From assembly GCF_017377855.1 (NCBI RefSeq), contig NZ_JAFREP010000010.1:186001-250000 (forward strand): 64,000 bases of DNA. Reading direction: 5' to 3'. Every line of letters begins with the position of its first letter. Position 1 is the first letter of the stretch. The translations under genes and the position numbers were made by a program. This stretch comes from Acanthopleuribacter pedis. Its GTDB lineage: Bacteria; Acidobacteriota; Holophagae; Acanthopleuribacterales; Acanthopleuribacteraceae. The notes under the pieces are model-generated. The model did no database searches, was not told the origin of the DNA, and saw only the letters and a list, made by a program, of their open reading frames with translations. Positions 1-8,562 of the stretch are shown here, one piece after another.

Positions 1-625
1 ACCCATAACCGGCGGCGAAGGGTCGATCCGTATAACGCTGAATCAGGGCACCGGGGTTTTCCAAATTTGGCAAGGGTTGTCCCGCGGCGGCGCGTTTGCT
101 TTCGTAATAGCCGATCCCCACGGGGTTGCGTGTGTCAAGCCCGCCACTTTGCCCGCGCGGGTAACGGCTGCGTCCGCCGTATGCACGTTCGTAAACCAAC
201 GGCATTTCCGCAAAAGCCTCGGGCGCGGACGGGGTTAACCCCACCAAACGGCGTTTCCAAACACGATCCCCGTAAACACGCACCCGTTTCTCGACACTGC
301 CCACCTTGAGATGGGTTTCCATTTCGGTCAGCGGCACAGCACCGGGTGTGCGTGCCTTGCCATAAAGGGCGATATCGCAGCCGGGACGAAAAAGGACGGC
401 TTGCTGATCGGCCAACAAACTCGACTCGGGACCAGCGGTGAACCGTTCACCGCGCGAGACCGATTTTTGGCGCGCCGCGGGCTGAAGCGGCCCGTGGGGA
501 TAAGCGCCGGCGGCTGGAAGTAAAAAAGTAGCACTGAGCACGGCGGTCAGGTGTTGGCCGCCGCGGGCGTCGCCGGTAACAAAGTAGTCCAGCGAAAAGG
601 GGGTCGGATTGTGAACGAACTTCAT
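1..625 (-). CDS. DUF2169 domain protein, cut by window edge
   Basis: The reading frame opens at an ATG ending at 625 and stays open to the left edge (208 codons seen), so the C-terminus is missing. The translation starts MKFVHNPTPFSLDYF and carries the run of motifs I know from DUF2169: a GKAR..GAVPLTEME segment, VYGDRVWKRR, then PLVYERAYGGRSRYP, NPVGIGYYE and LPNLENPGALI, then DRPFAAGYG. DUF2169 proteins are usually encoded beside VgrG, PAAR or effector genes of type VI secretion systems, where they are thought to act as effector adaptors. Their biochemical role is not settled. A GAGGGA ribosome site lies about 9 bases before the ATG. The TIGR02270-like gene on the other side of a 634-bp gap is another family seen in T6SS loci, which supports the setting. 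Family assignment is by motif recognition, with no search run. Confidence 0.82.
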   Translation of the reverse strand, partial: MKFVHNPTPFSLDYFVTGDARGGQHLTAVLSATFLLPAAGAYPHGPLQPAARQKSVSRGERFTAGPESSLLADQQAVLFRPGCDIALYGKARTPGAVPLTEMETHLKVGSVEKRVRVYGDRVWKRRLVGLTPSAPEAFAEMPLVYERAYGGRSRYPRGQSGGLDTRNPVGIGYYESKRAAAGQPLPNLENPGALIQRYTDRPFAAGYG

Positions 626-1259
626 GGATGATTTTCCCTCAAAAGAAATGCCGACCGGCGGGGAGCAGATCGAAAAGAGGCGGTCACATCAGAAGAACCA
701 ACGGAGATGATGACGCGAAACCTCAAAAAAGGGCGGCAAGGACGGTACAAGAAAGTAAGCCAACGACGCGCCGTTCAGAAAACATCCCCAGGAAGCGTCG
801 TTTTCCGTCAAAAAATGAATCATAAGAATGGGAAACGCCGAGAGATTTCAACACGGCGGGTTAATTCCAAAACTGTTATACAGCTAATGCACCGAGGTCA
901 ATGCAAAAGACCGGTAAAACAGCGGGGACTGTGTATCTGGTATCACAAAAGGCTCGCTCCGATCACCGCTTCAGGCCCGAGTTTGCGCGGGTAATGATAG
1001 GGTTTAGTGAATCGGTAGGCTGCCCCGGCCGATGGAGCAGGGTCTAAAACCGTAGGATGGTGGACCTTATTGGCAGACAGCCATCGTAACGCCGACTCTC
1101 CTTTTCACCTACCCCGCCCGTGTTTTCCCACGGTTGCGTCATTCCTACAGAGCACCTTCCCTCCCTGACAGGCCACCAAACTTAGTGAAAGCGGGTCGCC
1201 CCGATTCATCGTCCGCCTTGAAGGCAAGGTCACGGATTGTTTTTTTGTTGAGGTTCGTT
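626..1259. other. Divergent intergenic region, no gene seen
   Basis: This is the 634-bp gap between two divergent genes. Open frames in it are short, rich in Arg and Lys, and lack ribosome sites, so I do not call them. It should hold promoters for both neighbours, but I see no convincing box. Confidence 0.5.
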
Positions 1260-2666
1260 ATGTTTGACATCCAAAATGATTCTTTACAGGGTTCCCTCCC
1301 CGTCGAGGCACAACACGCGATGGACCGTTTCATTTCGGCCCTTGACCGCCGCGAGGACTTTTTAAACGACCCCTTCGCCGCTTGGTCCCCACTCGCCGCG
1401 ATGGAACAACGCATCTGGGAATGCGGTGGCGAGATTTTGGCCCAACCCGAAATCTATGCTGATTTCATTCGTGAAATGACGTCCTCACGAGACACACGCC
1501 TGGTGCGCGCGGGCATTTGGTTGTCAGCCCTCATGGACCAAGGCATCGAACAGATCGGCACCGTACTTGAGAACACGGATGATTTGGACGAACCCGAAAC
1601 AGCGGCCTTTCTCAAAGCCCTTGGCCGCGGCTTGGAAAGCGTGGCGGGGGAAAAAACCCTGCCGCTCATTTACATTTTAGCCCGCGCTAAAGACCCGGTA
1701 CGCCGCACCTTTGCAGCCGCCTACCTGGGTTACCGTCGCCTCAACATTCCCATGCTGCTGCTAACCCTAATTGAGGATGACGACGAAGCGGTCGCCGCGG
1801 AGGCCGCCATCACCGCGGGCAAACTGGGCGTGATTGAACTACGCCCCCGCCTGGAAAACAGCATGCGCGAACGTTACCGCACCGGCGACCTAGCCGGTCG
1901 CGACCATCTCGCCTTGGCCCTGCACCTGCTCGGCTCGCCCCTTCCCGGGCTTCACGCCCGCGCCTGTCTGCAAGCCCAGGAACCGATCTCCAACCGGCTG
2001 GCGATGTTGATGGCGATTGACGGCCGCATGGAGGACGAGGTGTTTTTTCACCAAATGGCGGCCAACCCGGAACAGCCCAAATTCTGTCGCCACATCTTGG
2101 CTGCCTGGGGTTTCCCACAAGCGGTGCCGATGCTGATCGACGCGCTGTCGGAACATCCCGACAAAAGCGCGGCCGTGGCCGATGCACTGTATCAAATTAC
2201 CGCCGCGCCACTGTGGCACCGGGACGACACGGCCCTTGCCGATGCCGAGGTTATCACCGAAGATCTGGAAGACGCGGAAGCGTTCGACGAGGAATCCCTC
2301 GACAGTTTGGACATGGAAAGCCTCGACGGCGAGGATTCCCTTGAAATGCATACGGCGGAGGAGCCGCCGCAACCCAGCATCGACCCGATGCGCTGGCACC
2401 ATTGGTGGCTGGATCACCAAGACCGGTTTGATTCGGAGACCCGTTATCGCTTTGGTCGCCCACTTCATGCCGACGTGCTGCTGAGCCAGTTGGGTTCGGA
2501 ACACGGCTGCTTGCGCGAGCGCCGCCGCGCCCTATGGGAACTGGCGCGCTGCAAAGGTTTTGGGCCGGGCATGGCATTTGAACCGGATTGGTGGAGCCAA
2601 CACCAATACCATTACCTCGCGATCCTCAAAGAGCGCCTCAATGGCGCGTCGGATCCCGAGGCATAA
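1260..2666 (+). CDS. TIGR02270-like HEAT-repeat protein (T6SS-associated family)
   Basis: A 468-residue soluble protein. I chose the ATG at 1260 (MFDIQNDS) because a GAGG box sits 7 bases before it; an upstream ATG at 1134 would add 42 unlikely residues. The middle (about 95-290) is made of helical, Ala- and Leu-rich repeats of HEAT type, for example AAAYLGYRRLNIPMLLLTLI followed by EAAITAGKLGVIELRPRLE. A very acidic linker (about 330-390, EDLEDAEAFDEESLDSLDME) precedes a C-terminal module with RWHHWWLDHQDRFDSETRY and LRERRRALWELARCKG. That C-terminal signature is what I recall from TIGR02270, a family often found in type VI secretion clusters of Proteobacteria and myxobacteria. Its function is unknown; a scaffold role would suit HEAT repeats. 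The assignment rests on pattern memory and the nearby DUF2169 gene. Confidence 0.65.
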   Translation: MFDIQNDSLQGSLPVEAQHAMDRFISALDRREDFLNDPFAAWSPLAAMEQRIWECGGEILAQPEIYADFIREMTSSRDTRLVRAGIWLSALMDQGIEQIGTVLENTDDLDEPETAAFLKALGRGLESVAGEKTLPLIYILARAKDPVRRTFAAAYLGYRRLNIPMLLLTLIEDDDEAVAAEAAITAGKLGVIELRPRLENSMRERYRTGDLAGRDHLALALHLLGSPLPGLHARACLQAQEPISNRLAMLMAIDGRMEDEVFFHQMAANPEQPKFCRHILAAWGFPQAVPMLIDALSEHPDKSAAVADALYQITAAPLWHRDDTALADAEVITEDLEDAEAFDEESLDSLDMESLDGEDSLEMHTAEEPPQPSIDPMRWHHWWLDHQDRFDSETRYRFGRPLHADVLLSQLGSEHGCLRERRRALWELARCKGFGPGMAFEPDWWSQHQYHYLAILKERLNGASDPEA

Positions 2667-2717
2667 AACCGAAGCAGCGCAATAGGTCGCACGCGTCTGG
2701 AGCGACCCCGGCCCGCT

Positions 2718-2777
2718 GTTCCAAACCATTTCGCTCCAGATCTTTAGCCAAAAGCCCCCGCTTCAGCCCTTCTTAGG
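2718..2777 (-). repeat. Repeat family B, remnant copy
   Basis: The stretch containing CCATTTCGCTCCAGATCTTT and ending CTTCTTAGG is the reverse complement of the left part of the repeats at 46963-47135 and 48598-48755. Only one arm is recognisable, so this is a truncated or decayed copy just after the TIGR02270-like gene. Confidence 0.7.
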
Positions 2778-2862
2778 CAAAAAAGACCCATCACCCAATC
2801 GAGATTTTGCCAAAACAAAAACGGTGAATGCGACACAACCTGTTTCATTTTTTGTTTCGCGC

Positions 2863-2908
2863 TGTGTCACACCTGTCTCACATGAGACGTGACACATGGT
2901 GTGACACA
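2863..2908. promoter_or_regulatory. Nested palindrome, probable operator
   Basis: An 11-bp perfect inverted repeat, TGTGTCACACC (2863-2873) and GGTGTGACACA (2898-2908), encloses a second one, GTCTCA-CA-TGAGAC (2875-2888). The core GTGTCAC/GTGACAC occurs at least four times between 2863 and 2995, including GTGTCACAACAC close to the next gene's ribosome site. Its place 108 bp before the response regulator and the repetition of the half-site suggest a regulator-binding region. A cruciform or RNA hairpin is the alternative. There is no T-tract, so it is not a terminator. Confidence 0.6.
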
Positions 2909-3015
2909 AAAGCAAACAACATAACCCAAACATTTACACACACTTACACATACTACCAAGTTGGTATCGCGATTGCTCCAGGCTGCTGGGTGTCACAACA
3001 CACCAGGAGGCGGCC

Positions 3016-3891
3016 ATGAACCAATCTGTTTTACTTGCCGATGACGACACACACCTGCGCGGCGTGTTCGCCCTGTTTCTGCGGAGCTTGGGCTGGCACG
3101 TCGCCGAGGCTTCCAACGGGACGGAAGCCTTAAAAACCTTTCGCAAATCGCGTATCAAACCCTCGCTGGTCGTACTCGACATCCGCATGCACAACGACGG
3201 CCTTTCCACCTGTCGCACCTTTAAGACCGACACCTTTATTAATAAGACCCCGCCCAAAATTGCCATTCTTTCCGCCGCCGACCGCGACAAATACGCGCCA
3301 CTTGCCCGACGGGTCGGCGCCGACATGGTCCTTTCCAAACCGATTACGCCGCAAAACCTCCACGTGATGCTGCAGCGCCTTCTTTCCCGCGATCCCGAAC
3401 AGCTTGCCGCCAAAAGCGTCCACCAGGAAAAGCCGGTGGTAGCGCACGGCATGGCCATGGCGATGCTTTTCAAGTTGCCGCGGGCCTTGGAAGGCCCCAA
3501 ACATGAGGCTAACCTGGCCATCGCCCTGGAAAACACCTGCCAGATCTTACGGGAAGAATACGGGCCGCGCTGTTCCATCAAAAAAACCGATAAACGGTCC
3601 GCCTTATTACTTTATGTGGAGAACAACGGCGGTGCGGCCCAAGTCAACGCCCGCGCCCAGCGCGTCCTCAAGCGGCTCGACATGCTCCAACACTGTATCG
3701 CGGTCGAACTCAAAGCGGGCCGCCTCAGCCGCTATGGCGGCATTAGCTTAGAGGCCTTAACCCGCCTTGCCGCGAAACCGAGCTTGCCCACGCTGACCCG
3801 ATACCTCGAAAACACGGTACAGCAATCCGCGCAACGCGAGGAACGCGGGGTGGTCACCGCGGTGGAACGCTTCACCAGCCAAGCTGTTTAA
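3016..3891 (+). CDS. Response regulator with an unrecognised output domain
   Basis: A 291-residue protein starting at an ATG with a strong AGGAGG box 6 bases upstream. Residues 4-120 form a REC domain: acidic cluster ADDD (8-11), phosphoacceptor Asp55 in VVLDIRM, a Ser in AILSAAD, and a Lys in VLSKPI. The remaining 165 residues match no output domain I know. The segment is helical with a basic stretch (RCSIKKTDKRSALLLYVENN) and no obvious helix-turn-helix, GGDEF, EAL or phosphatase motif. The gene is 31 bp upstream of a hybrid histidine kinase on the same strand, so the two probably form an operon and a signalling pair. The palindrome at 2863-2908 is a likely control site. Confidence 0.85.
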   Translation: MNQSVLLADDDTHLRGVFALFLRSLGWHVAEASNGTEALKTFRKSRIKPSLVVLDIRMHNDGLSTCRTFKTDTFINKTPPKIAILSAADRDKYAPLARRVGADMVLSKPITPQNLHVMLQRLLSRDPEQLAAKSVHQEKPVVAHGMAMAMLFKLPRALEGPKHEANLAIALENTCQILREEYGPRCSIKKTDKRSALLLYVENNGGAAQVNARAQRVLKRLDMLQHCIAVELKAGRLSRYGGISLEALTRLAAKPSLPTLTRYLENTVQQSAQREERGVVTAVERFTSQAV

Positions 3892-3922
3892 CGCATCACC
3901 AACCTGAAACCCAGAGCGAGTA

Positions 3923-6136
3923 ATGAAGAGGAGCACCCCCTTGACGGAACAAAGCCCAAACACCTGCCCCGCCGACCTGGCCCGCGCGCAAATTGAGCTC
4001 GGCAGTCTGAAACAAGAGCTTGCCGGCCGCCGCGCAGACCAACAGCGATTGTTACGGCTGAGCAACATGCACGAATTATTGGGTCAGATCGCCACCTTCT
4101 TTAGTGGTCGCGAGGAGCCGGAGATCGGTATTCGCGAGAAGCTGAAATGCGTCGGGGATTTTTTGAATGCCGAAACCGGGTTTGTCCTGCCGCTCAAACG
4201 GAATAGCGATTGGGTGCGTCGGGCGGTGTGGTGGCACCAGGACGAGGATCCGAACAGTGATCGACGCAACCAACAACGCCATTTCCAAACAGCGATCACC
4301 AATTTCCTGAAACGCGAAAGGGTTGAAGCGTCTCAAGACATCCTTCAAACGAACCCGGTAATCGCCGCCGATTTGCGTGCGCACGGCCTCGAACCACTGC
4401 TGCTGTTTCCCATTTCGATTTTTGGTGAGATCCACGGCATTCTTGGTTTCGAGCACCGCCAGGGGCTTTCGCCCTGGTGCAACACCGACAGTTCCTTGGT
4501 GCGCCAACTGGGGGAACAGTACGCGCGTGCGCTGGAACGGGTGGCACGGGATCAAGAACGCCAAGTCGCGGCGCGCCGTTTGATGGAAGCGGCGGCCTTG
4601 GCAGAGCGCGCCAACCGCTCCAAAAGTGATTTTCTGGCGCGCATGAGCCACGAAATTCGCAGCCCGATGAGCGCGATTGTCGGCTACACGCAAATGCTGA
4701 CGCGCGGTAATTTGGACGAGCAAGAAGTAGAAGATATCGGCGCCAACATCAGCCGCAACGCCCAACATCTTTTGTCACTGATCAACGATATCCTCGACCT
4801 CTCCAAAATCGAAGCGGGCCACATCCAATTAAAACAAAGCACCCACAACATCCGTGCGCTGGTGGGCGAAGTGATCGACCTGATGCGGGTGCAGGCCAAT
4901 GAGAAACTGCTCGACTTGTTTTGCATTATCGAGGAGGACGTGCCCGAATCCATGCATACCGACGAATTGCGGCTACGGCAAATCCTGATCAACTTAATCG
5001 GCAACGCGGTGAAGTACACGGACCGCGGCCACGTGACGGTTTCCATTCGCCGCGATTTGAGCCATCCCGATCAACTCACGATTTCCGTGGCCGATACCGG
5101 CATTGGCATTGTTCACTCCGACCTTCCCCGAATTTTTTCCCCGTTCTCACAAGCAGACGGACGCGGCTACCGCGAGGGCACCGGCCTGGGCCTCAGCATC
5201 GTCAAACAATTGCTCGGGTTAATGGAAGGCGACATCGCCGTACGCAGTCGGCCAGGCCGGGGCAGCGTTTTTTCAATCCGTTTGCCGCTGTGCGTGGGGA
5301 ACTTGGCGGCGTGCAAGGAACAACCCAAAAGCGCGCCAACCCATACCCCGGGCCCGGTACCGGCCCGTGCCTTGGCGGGCAAACGCGTGCTGCTGGTGGA
5401 CGACGGCGAGGACAACCGCCGCATCTTAACCTACTTCCTCAAAGAAGCCGGCGCGGAGGTGTGCTGCGCCGAAAACGGCCGCCGCGCGGTGAAACAGGTC
5501 AGAACCGCGGCGACGCCTTTTGATCTGATTTTAATGGATATGTTGATGCCGGGAATGGACGGATACGCGGCAACCCGAACGCTGCGCACCCAAGGAATTT
5601 CCACCCCGATTGTGGCGCTGACCGCGCAGGCGATGGTCGATGATCGCGCCAAGTGCCTGGATGCGGGCTGCGACGACTACCTGGCCAAACCGGTCGCACC
5701 GGAACGATTGGTCAAAACGGTGCACGACTATTGCGTGGCCAAGGTACAGCGGTTGCAGGAAACCGCGGTGGCGGAACCCGAAATGTCCGAAAACCTCAAA
5801 ATCGATCCCTCACCCCTGTGGGAGCACCCGAAACTGAAATACATAATTGCCGATTACGTGAACGCGATGGCGGGCGCGGCCAACCAACTGGATACCGCCA
5901 TTCGGGAAAAAGACCGCGGCAGGTTGCTGGACTTATCGCATCGCTACCACGGTAACGGCGCCAGCTTTGGTTATCCGGTGGTCAGCGAAGACGCCAAAAC
6001 CCTGGAGAACCATCTCAAAACCCACGCCCCCTTGCCCTCGGTGTTGCAGGCCGCCCATCGGCTGGTCGACGATTTGCGCTTTATTCACGCCAACCACGGC
6101 AGGGACTTGCGCGAGGGACAGCCAATTGCTAACTGA
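3923..6136 (+). CDS. Hybrid histidine kinase (GAF-HisKA-HATPase-REC-HPt)
   Basis: A 737-residue cytoplasmic phosphorelay kinase with no clear membrane segment. Order: N-terminal coiled coil (about 10-45); GAF-like sensor (about 50-215); HisKA with phospho-His243 in MSHEIRSP; ATPase with N-box LINLIGNAVKYTD, DTGIGI and GTGLGLSI; REC with acceptor Asp539 in LILMDMLMPGMDG and Lys in YLAKPV; and a C-terminal HPt-like region where SHRYHGNGASFGYP puts His673 at the usual phospho-transfer position. All steps of an internal His-Asp-His relay therefore seem present. The final receiver could be the response regulator encoded just upstream. The start is uncertain: the ATG at 3923 has a weak ribosome site, while a TTG at 3941 follows a good GAGGAG box by 7 bases and would shorten the protein by six residues. 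Confidence 0.9.
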   Translation: MKRSTPLTEQSPNTCPADLARAQIELGSLKQELAGRRADQQRLLRLSNMHELLGQIATFFSGREEPEIGIREKLKCVGDFLNAETGFVLPLKRNSDWVRRAVWWHQDEDPNSDRRNQQRHFQTAITNFLKRERVEASQDILQTNPVIAADLRAHGLEPLLLFPISIFGEIHGILGFEHRQGLSPWCNTDSSLVRQLGEQYARALERVARDQERQVAARRLMEAAALAERANRSKSDFLARMSHEIRSPMSAIVGYTQMLTRGNLDEQEVEDIGANISRNAQHLLSLINDILDLSKIEAGHIQLKQSTHNIRALVGEVIDLMRVQANEKLLDLFCIIEEDVPESMHTDELRLRQILINLIGNAVKYTDRGHVTVSIRRDLSHPDQLTISVADTGIGIVHSDLPRIFSPFSQADGRGYREGTGLGLSIVKQLLGLMEGDIAVRSRPGRGSVFSIRLPLCVGNLAACKEQPKSAPTHTPGPVPARALAGKRVLLVDDGEDNRRILTYFLKEAGAEVCCAENGRRAVKQVRTAATPFDLILMDMLMPGMDGYAATRTLRTQGISTPIVALTAQAMVDDRAKCLDAGCDDYLAKPVAPERLVKTVHDYCVAKVQRLQETAVAEPEMSENLKIDPSPLWEHPKLKYIIADYVNAMAGAANQLDTAIREKDRGRLLDLSHRYHGNGASFGYPVVSEDAKTLENHLKTHAPLPSVLQAAHRLVDDLRFIHANHGRDLREGQPIAN

Positions 6137-6696
6137 ACAGCGCGACCTTTCAAACAAACCGCTCAGCGGAGCGCCTCGGGAAACACGGCGCCCGCGTGAG
6201 AGAAAGGTCCCCGTGATCGGTCACCCAGGTTATAAGCCGGCGACACGGCGAACTAAGGCGGTATCCGGGCTAAGCTCGCCGCGATGCATCAGGGCCGTGG
6301 GCACCATAAAATCGGCGTTGGGCAGACGCTTGCCAAAATGACATCCTAGAACAAAACGCGGCAAAATCGCGCGATCAAGGCTGAGACACATCTTAACCCT
6401 CCTCCGCGATGCTTTCCCCATCGGGCGTCAGGCAATGTTCGTTTATCCGGCGAGTGATGCGTACGTTGCTTACCATGGCATGTCACAAGATGAACCAACG
6501 GCAACCGCAAATACTCCAGATTTGACAAACAATAGACGATAAGCCCAGTGAATTAGTTGATTCCGCATAACCCAAAATTTCCGGTGCGAACCATCCAGAT
6601 CACGACCCGCTTGTCCTTCGCACCCCGTTTCGCTAGGATGTGCGTCGGCCTTCCTCAACCTTCATCAAAAAAATACCGACCTTTTTTGGAGACGCC
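6137..6696. other. Intergenic region with one candidate small gene
   Basis: This 560-bp gap separates two plus-strand genes. Apart from the minus-strand candidate at 6230-6391 I see no coding pattern, terminator or operator that I would defend. Confidence 0.4.
6230..6391 (-). CDS. Candidate 53-residue small protein
   Basis: The ATG ending at 6391 is preceded, 7-8 bases away, by GGAGGAGGG, one of the best ribosome sites in the window. The product begins MCLSLDRAILPRFVLGC and ends RRVAGL, with no domain I recognise. Evidence is only the ribosome site and the open frame. The longer frame starting at 6421 would read through that box, so the short form is preferred. It may be chance. Confidence 0.33.
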   Translation of the reverse strand: MCLSLDRAILPRFVLGCHFGKRLPNADFMVPTALMHRGELSPDTALVRRVAGL

Positions 6697-7401
6697 ATGC
6701 CTGCTTTCGATGTGATCGCCTTCGACGCCGACGATACCCTCTGGCACAACGAGACCCTGTTCACCATGACCCAAGACAAGTTCGCCCAACTGCTGGCACC
6801 CTACCACGACGAGGCCTGGATCCGCCGAAAGCTCTACGAAACCGAGATCCGCAACTTGGCCTACTACGGCTACGGCGTCAAGGGTTTCACCCTTTCCATG
6901 ATCGAAACGGCGATTGAGCTTACGGAAGGGCGCATCAGCGGTGGTGAACTCAAAAATCTGTTGGATGAAGCGAAACGCATGCTTTCGGCGCCGGTCGAAC
7001 CACTCCCCAACGTCGAACCGGTTGTTAGTTCGCTCGCGGCCGATTACCCACTGATGTTAATCACCAAGGGCGACCTCTTCGACCAGGAATCCAAATTGGC
7101 GCGCAGCGGGCTTGGCCCGCATTTTCAGATGGTCGAGGTGGTCAGCCAAAAAGACGTCTCCACCTACCGCGCGGTATTTGCCCGCTACGATCTTGAAGCA
7201 TCGCGCGTATTGATGGTGGGTAACTCGGTGCGTTCCGATATTTTACCGGTGCTTGATTGCGGGGCGCACGCGGTCCACGTCCCCTACCAAAGCACCTGGG
7301 CTCACGAACAAGCCGACGAGGAAACCCTCAAAAAATACCGCTTCCCGGTGCTCGACGACATTCGCAACCTGCCCGGCCTCATCACCGAGTGGGCCGGTTA
7401 A
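6697..7401 (+). CDS. HAD-superfamily hydrolase (phosphatase)
   Basis: A 234-residue HAD hydrolase. The start at 6697 follows a GGAGACGCC ribosome site; an upstream frame from 6640 is not needed. Motif I is FDADDTLW, with nucleophile Asp10 and acid Asp12. Motif II is the Thr in LMLITKGD, the conserved Lys lies in VVSQKD, and motif IV is MVGNSVRSDILPV. A helical cap lies between motifs I and II (about 20-110), as in subfamily I. Related proteins act on small phosphorylated metabolites such as nucleotides or sugar phosphates; the substrate cannot be read from sequence. It converges on the Nudix gene with only 24 bp between stop codons. Confidence 0.88.
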   Translation: MPAFDVIAFDADDTLWHNETLFTMTQDKFAQLLAPYHDEAWIRRKLYETEIRNLAYYGYGVKGFTLSMIETAIELTEGRISGGELKNLLDEAKRMLSAPVEPLPNVEPVVSSLAADYPLMLITKGDLFDQESKLARSGLGPHFQMVEVVSQKDVSTYRAVFARYDLEASRVLMVGNSVRSDILPVLDCGAHAVHVPYQSTWAHEQADEETLKKYRFPVLDDIRNLPGLITEWAG

Positions 7402-7425
7402 GGGGACTTTTGGCGATGGTCGGTC

Positions 7426-8115
7426 TTATAACTCGAAGTTGAAACCGCGCTCCACCAGGGCCTCGTATTTGCCGCGGTCAAACTCATAGAGTTTGGCCGC
7501 GCGGTGGGCAACCTGCTTTTCGGTTTCACCGGTGTCGATGAGCAAACCCATGCTCTGGATTTTTTTGCGGAAGTTCCGTTTATCCAACTGCTTTTCCAAT
7601 ACCACCTCGTATAGGTGTTGCAGTTGCGAGAGCTTAAAGCGGGTAGGCAGTAACTCGAAACCAATCGGCTGGTAGCGGACTTTGCCTTTCAAACGGGTGA
7701 TGGCGGTATCCAGGATGTCGCGGTGGTCAAAAGCCAATTCGGGATGGTCGCGTAAGGAAAACCAATCGGTGGCCTCGGCATCACCGGAGGCACGCAAATT
7801 TTTGCCCTGCAACTTGACCAGCGCGAAATAAGCAACCGAGATAACCCGGGTACGCGGATCCCGTTCCACCGCGCCAAAGGTGTACAGTTGCTCTAAAAAA
7901 AGATCGGAGAGGCCGGTCTCCTCCTCCAACTCGCGTCGCGCCGCTTCCTCCAGGGATTCATCCATGCGTACAAATCCACCCGGCAGGGCCCACTGACCTT
8001 GAAACGGGGGCAGCAGCCTTTTCACCAACAAGATCTTTAGGTCGCCTTCATCAAAGCCAAACACCACGCAATCGACGGTGACGGATGGACGGGGGAATTC
8101 ATAGGTATAGGTCAT
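7426..8115 (-). CDS. Nudix hydrolase with C-terminal winged helix (NrtR-like)
   Basis: A 229-residue protein. Residues 8-145 are a Nudix fold with box GGFVRMDESLEEAARRELEE followed by ETGL, matching GX5EX7REUXEEXGU with all catalytic glutamates present. The start of the domain, VDCVVFGFDEGDLKILLVKR, is typical of the ADP-ribose/NrtR group. Residues 150-229 (RLKGKVRYQPIGFELLP through FRKKIQSMGLLIDTGE) form the winged-helix part that in NrtR binds DNA and in other members remains with an active pyrophosphatase. Because the box is intact, the protein could be a real ADP-ribose-type hydrolase, a regulator of NAD metabolism, or both. No NAD biosynthesis gene lies nearby to decide this. A CGAGGA ribosome site precedes the ATG. 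Confidence 0.88.
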   Translation of the reverse strand: MTYTYEFPRPSVTVDCVVFGFDEGDLKILLVKRLLPPFQGQWALPGGFVRMDESLEEAARRELEEETGLSDLFLEQLYTFGAVERDPRTRVISVAYFALVKLQGKNLRASGDAEATDWFSLRDHPELAFDHRDILDTAITRLKGKVRYQPIGFELLPTRFKLSQLQHLYEVVLEKQLDKRNFRKKIQSMGLLIDTGETEKQVAHRAAKLYEFDRGKYEALVERGFNFEL

Positions 8116-8287
8116 GGGTCCTCGTTTCGTTGCTTGTTTTCCTTCTGAGTGTAAATCCTACAGTAACGCGAACAAAGGACCAACCGGAAAAGCGTCGCGA
8201 CCTTAAGGAAGGTTCTCATGTTAAAAACCAGGAATCGTCTTACTTCTCAGATGGAACTATTCCAGTGACAATTTCAAGAAAATATTA

Positions 8288-8299
8288 AACCAACCGGTC
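8288..8299. promoter_or_regulatory. TetR-type operator-like site, distal
   Basis: AACC-AACC-GGTC followed by TA is a near match to the site at 8521-8532, with the same half-site spacing. Two related sites in one promoter region support a regulator-binding role; I cannot name the regulator. Confidence 0.35.
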
Positions 8300-8520
8300 T
8301 ACTCAACCTCAATTTGCTTTCATGCAACCGTCCCTCACTCATTAAACCCAACTTAAACAACTCTTTTTCAACTATTTGTGATTCATTTTTTGTTGTTCAA
8401 ACAAGCGAGTGATCTAAAGAGAATCAAAGTCACATCCTGGTTGCTGATGATTCTGCGAAGAATATGGTCTAAAAAAGTGAAAACTTTTGCTTGCGCTGAC
8501 CGTTAATAAAATCTAAATTA

Positions 8521-8532
8521 GACCAATCGGTC
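8521..8532. promoter_or_regulatory. TetR-type operator-like site, proximal to SDR gene
   Basis: GACC-AATC-GGTC is an inverted repeat 30 bp before the SDR start codon, in the context TTAGACCAATCGGTCAA. GACC-N4-GGTC palindromes are typical of TetR/AcrR repressors that control oxidoreductase genes. The position over the likely promoter or leader suits repression. No TetR gene lies in the window. Confidence 0.45.
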
Positions 8533-8562
8533 AAACGGAACCCACCCACAAGGAGCCCCAAC

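Larger units (their letters stand above)
8116..8562. other. Intergenic region with two inverted-repeat sites
   Basis: This AT-rich 447-bp gap separates the divergent Nudix and SDR genes. It contains the two GACC/GGTC-type sites listed separately. An open frame at 8085-8288 has no ribosome site and an unconvincing product. Confidence 0.45.
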
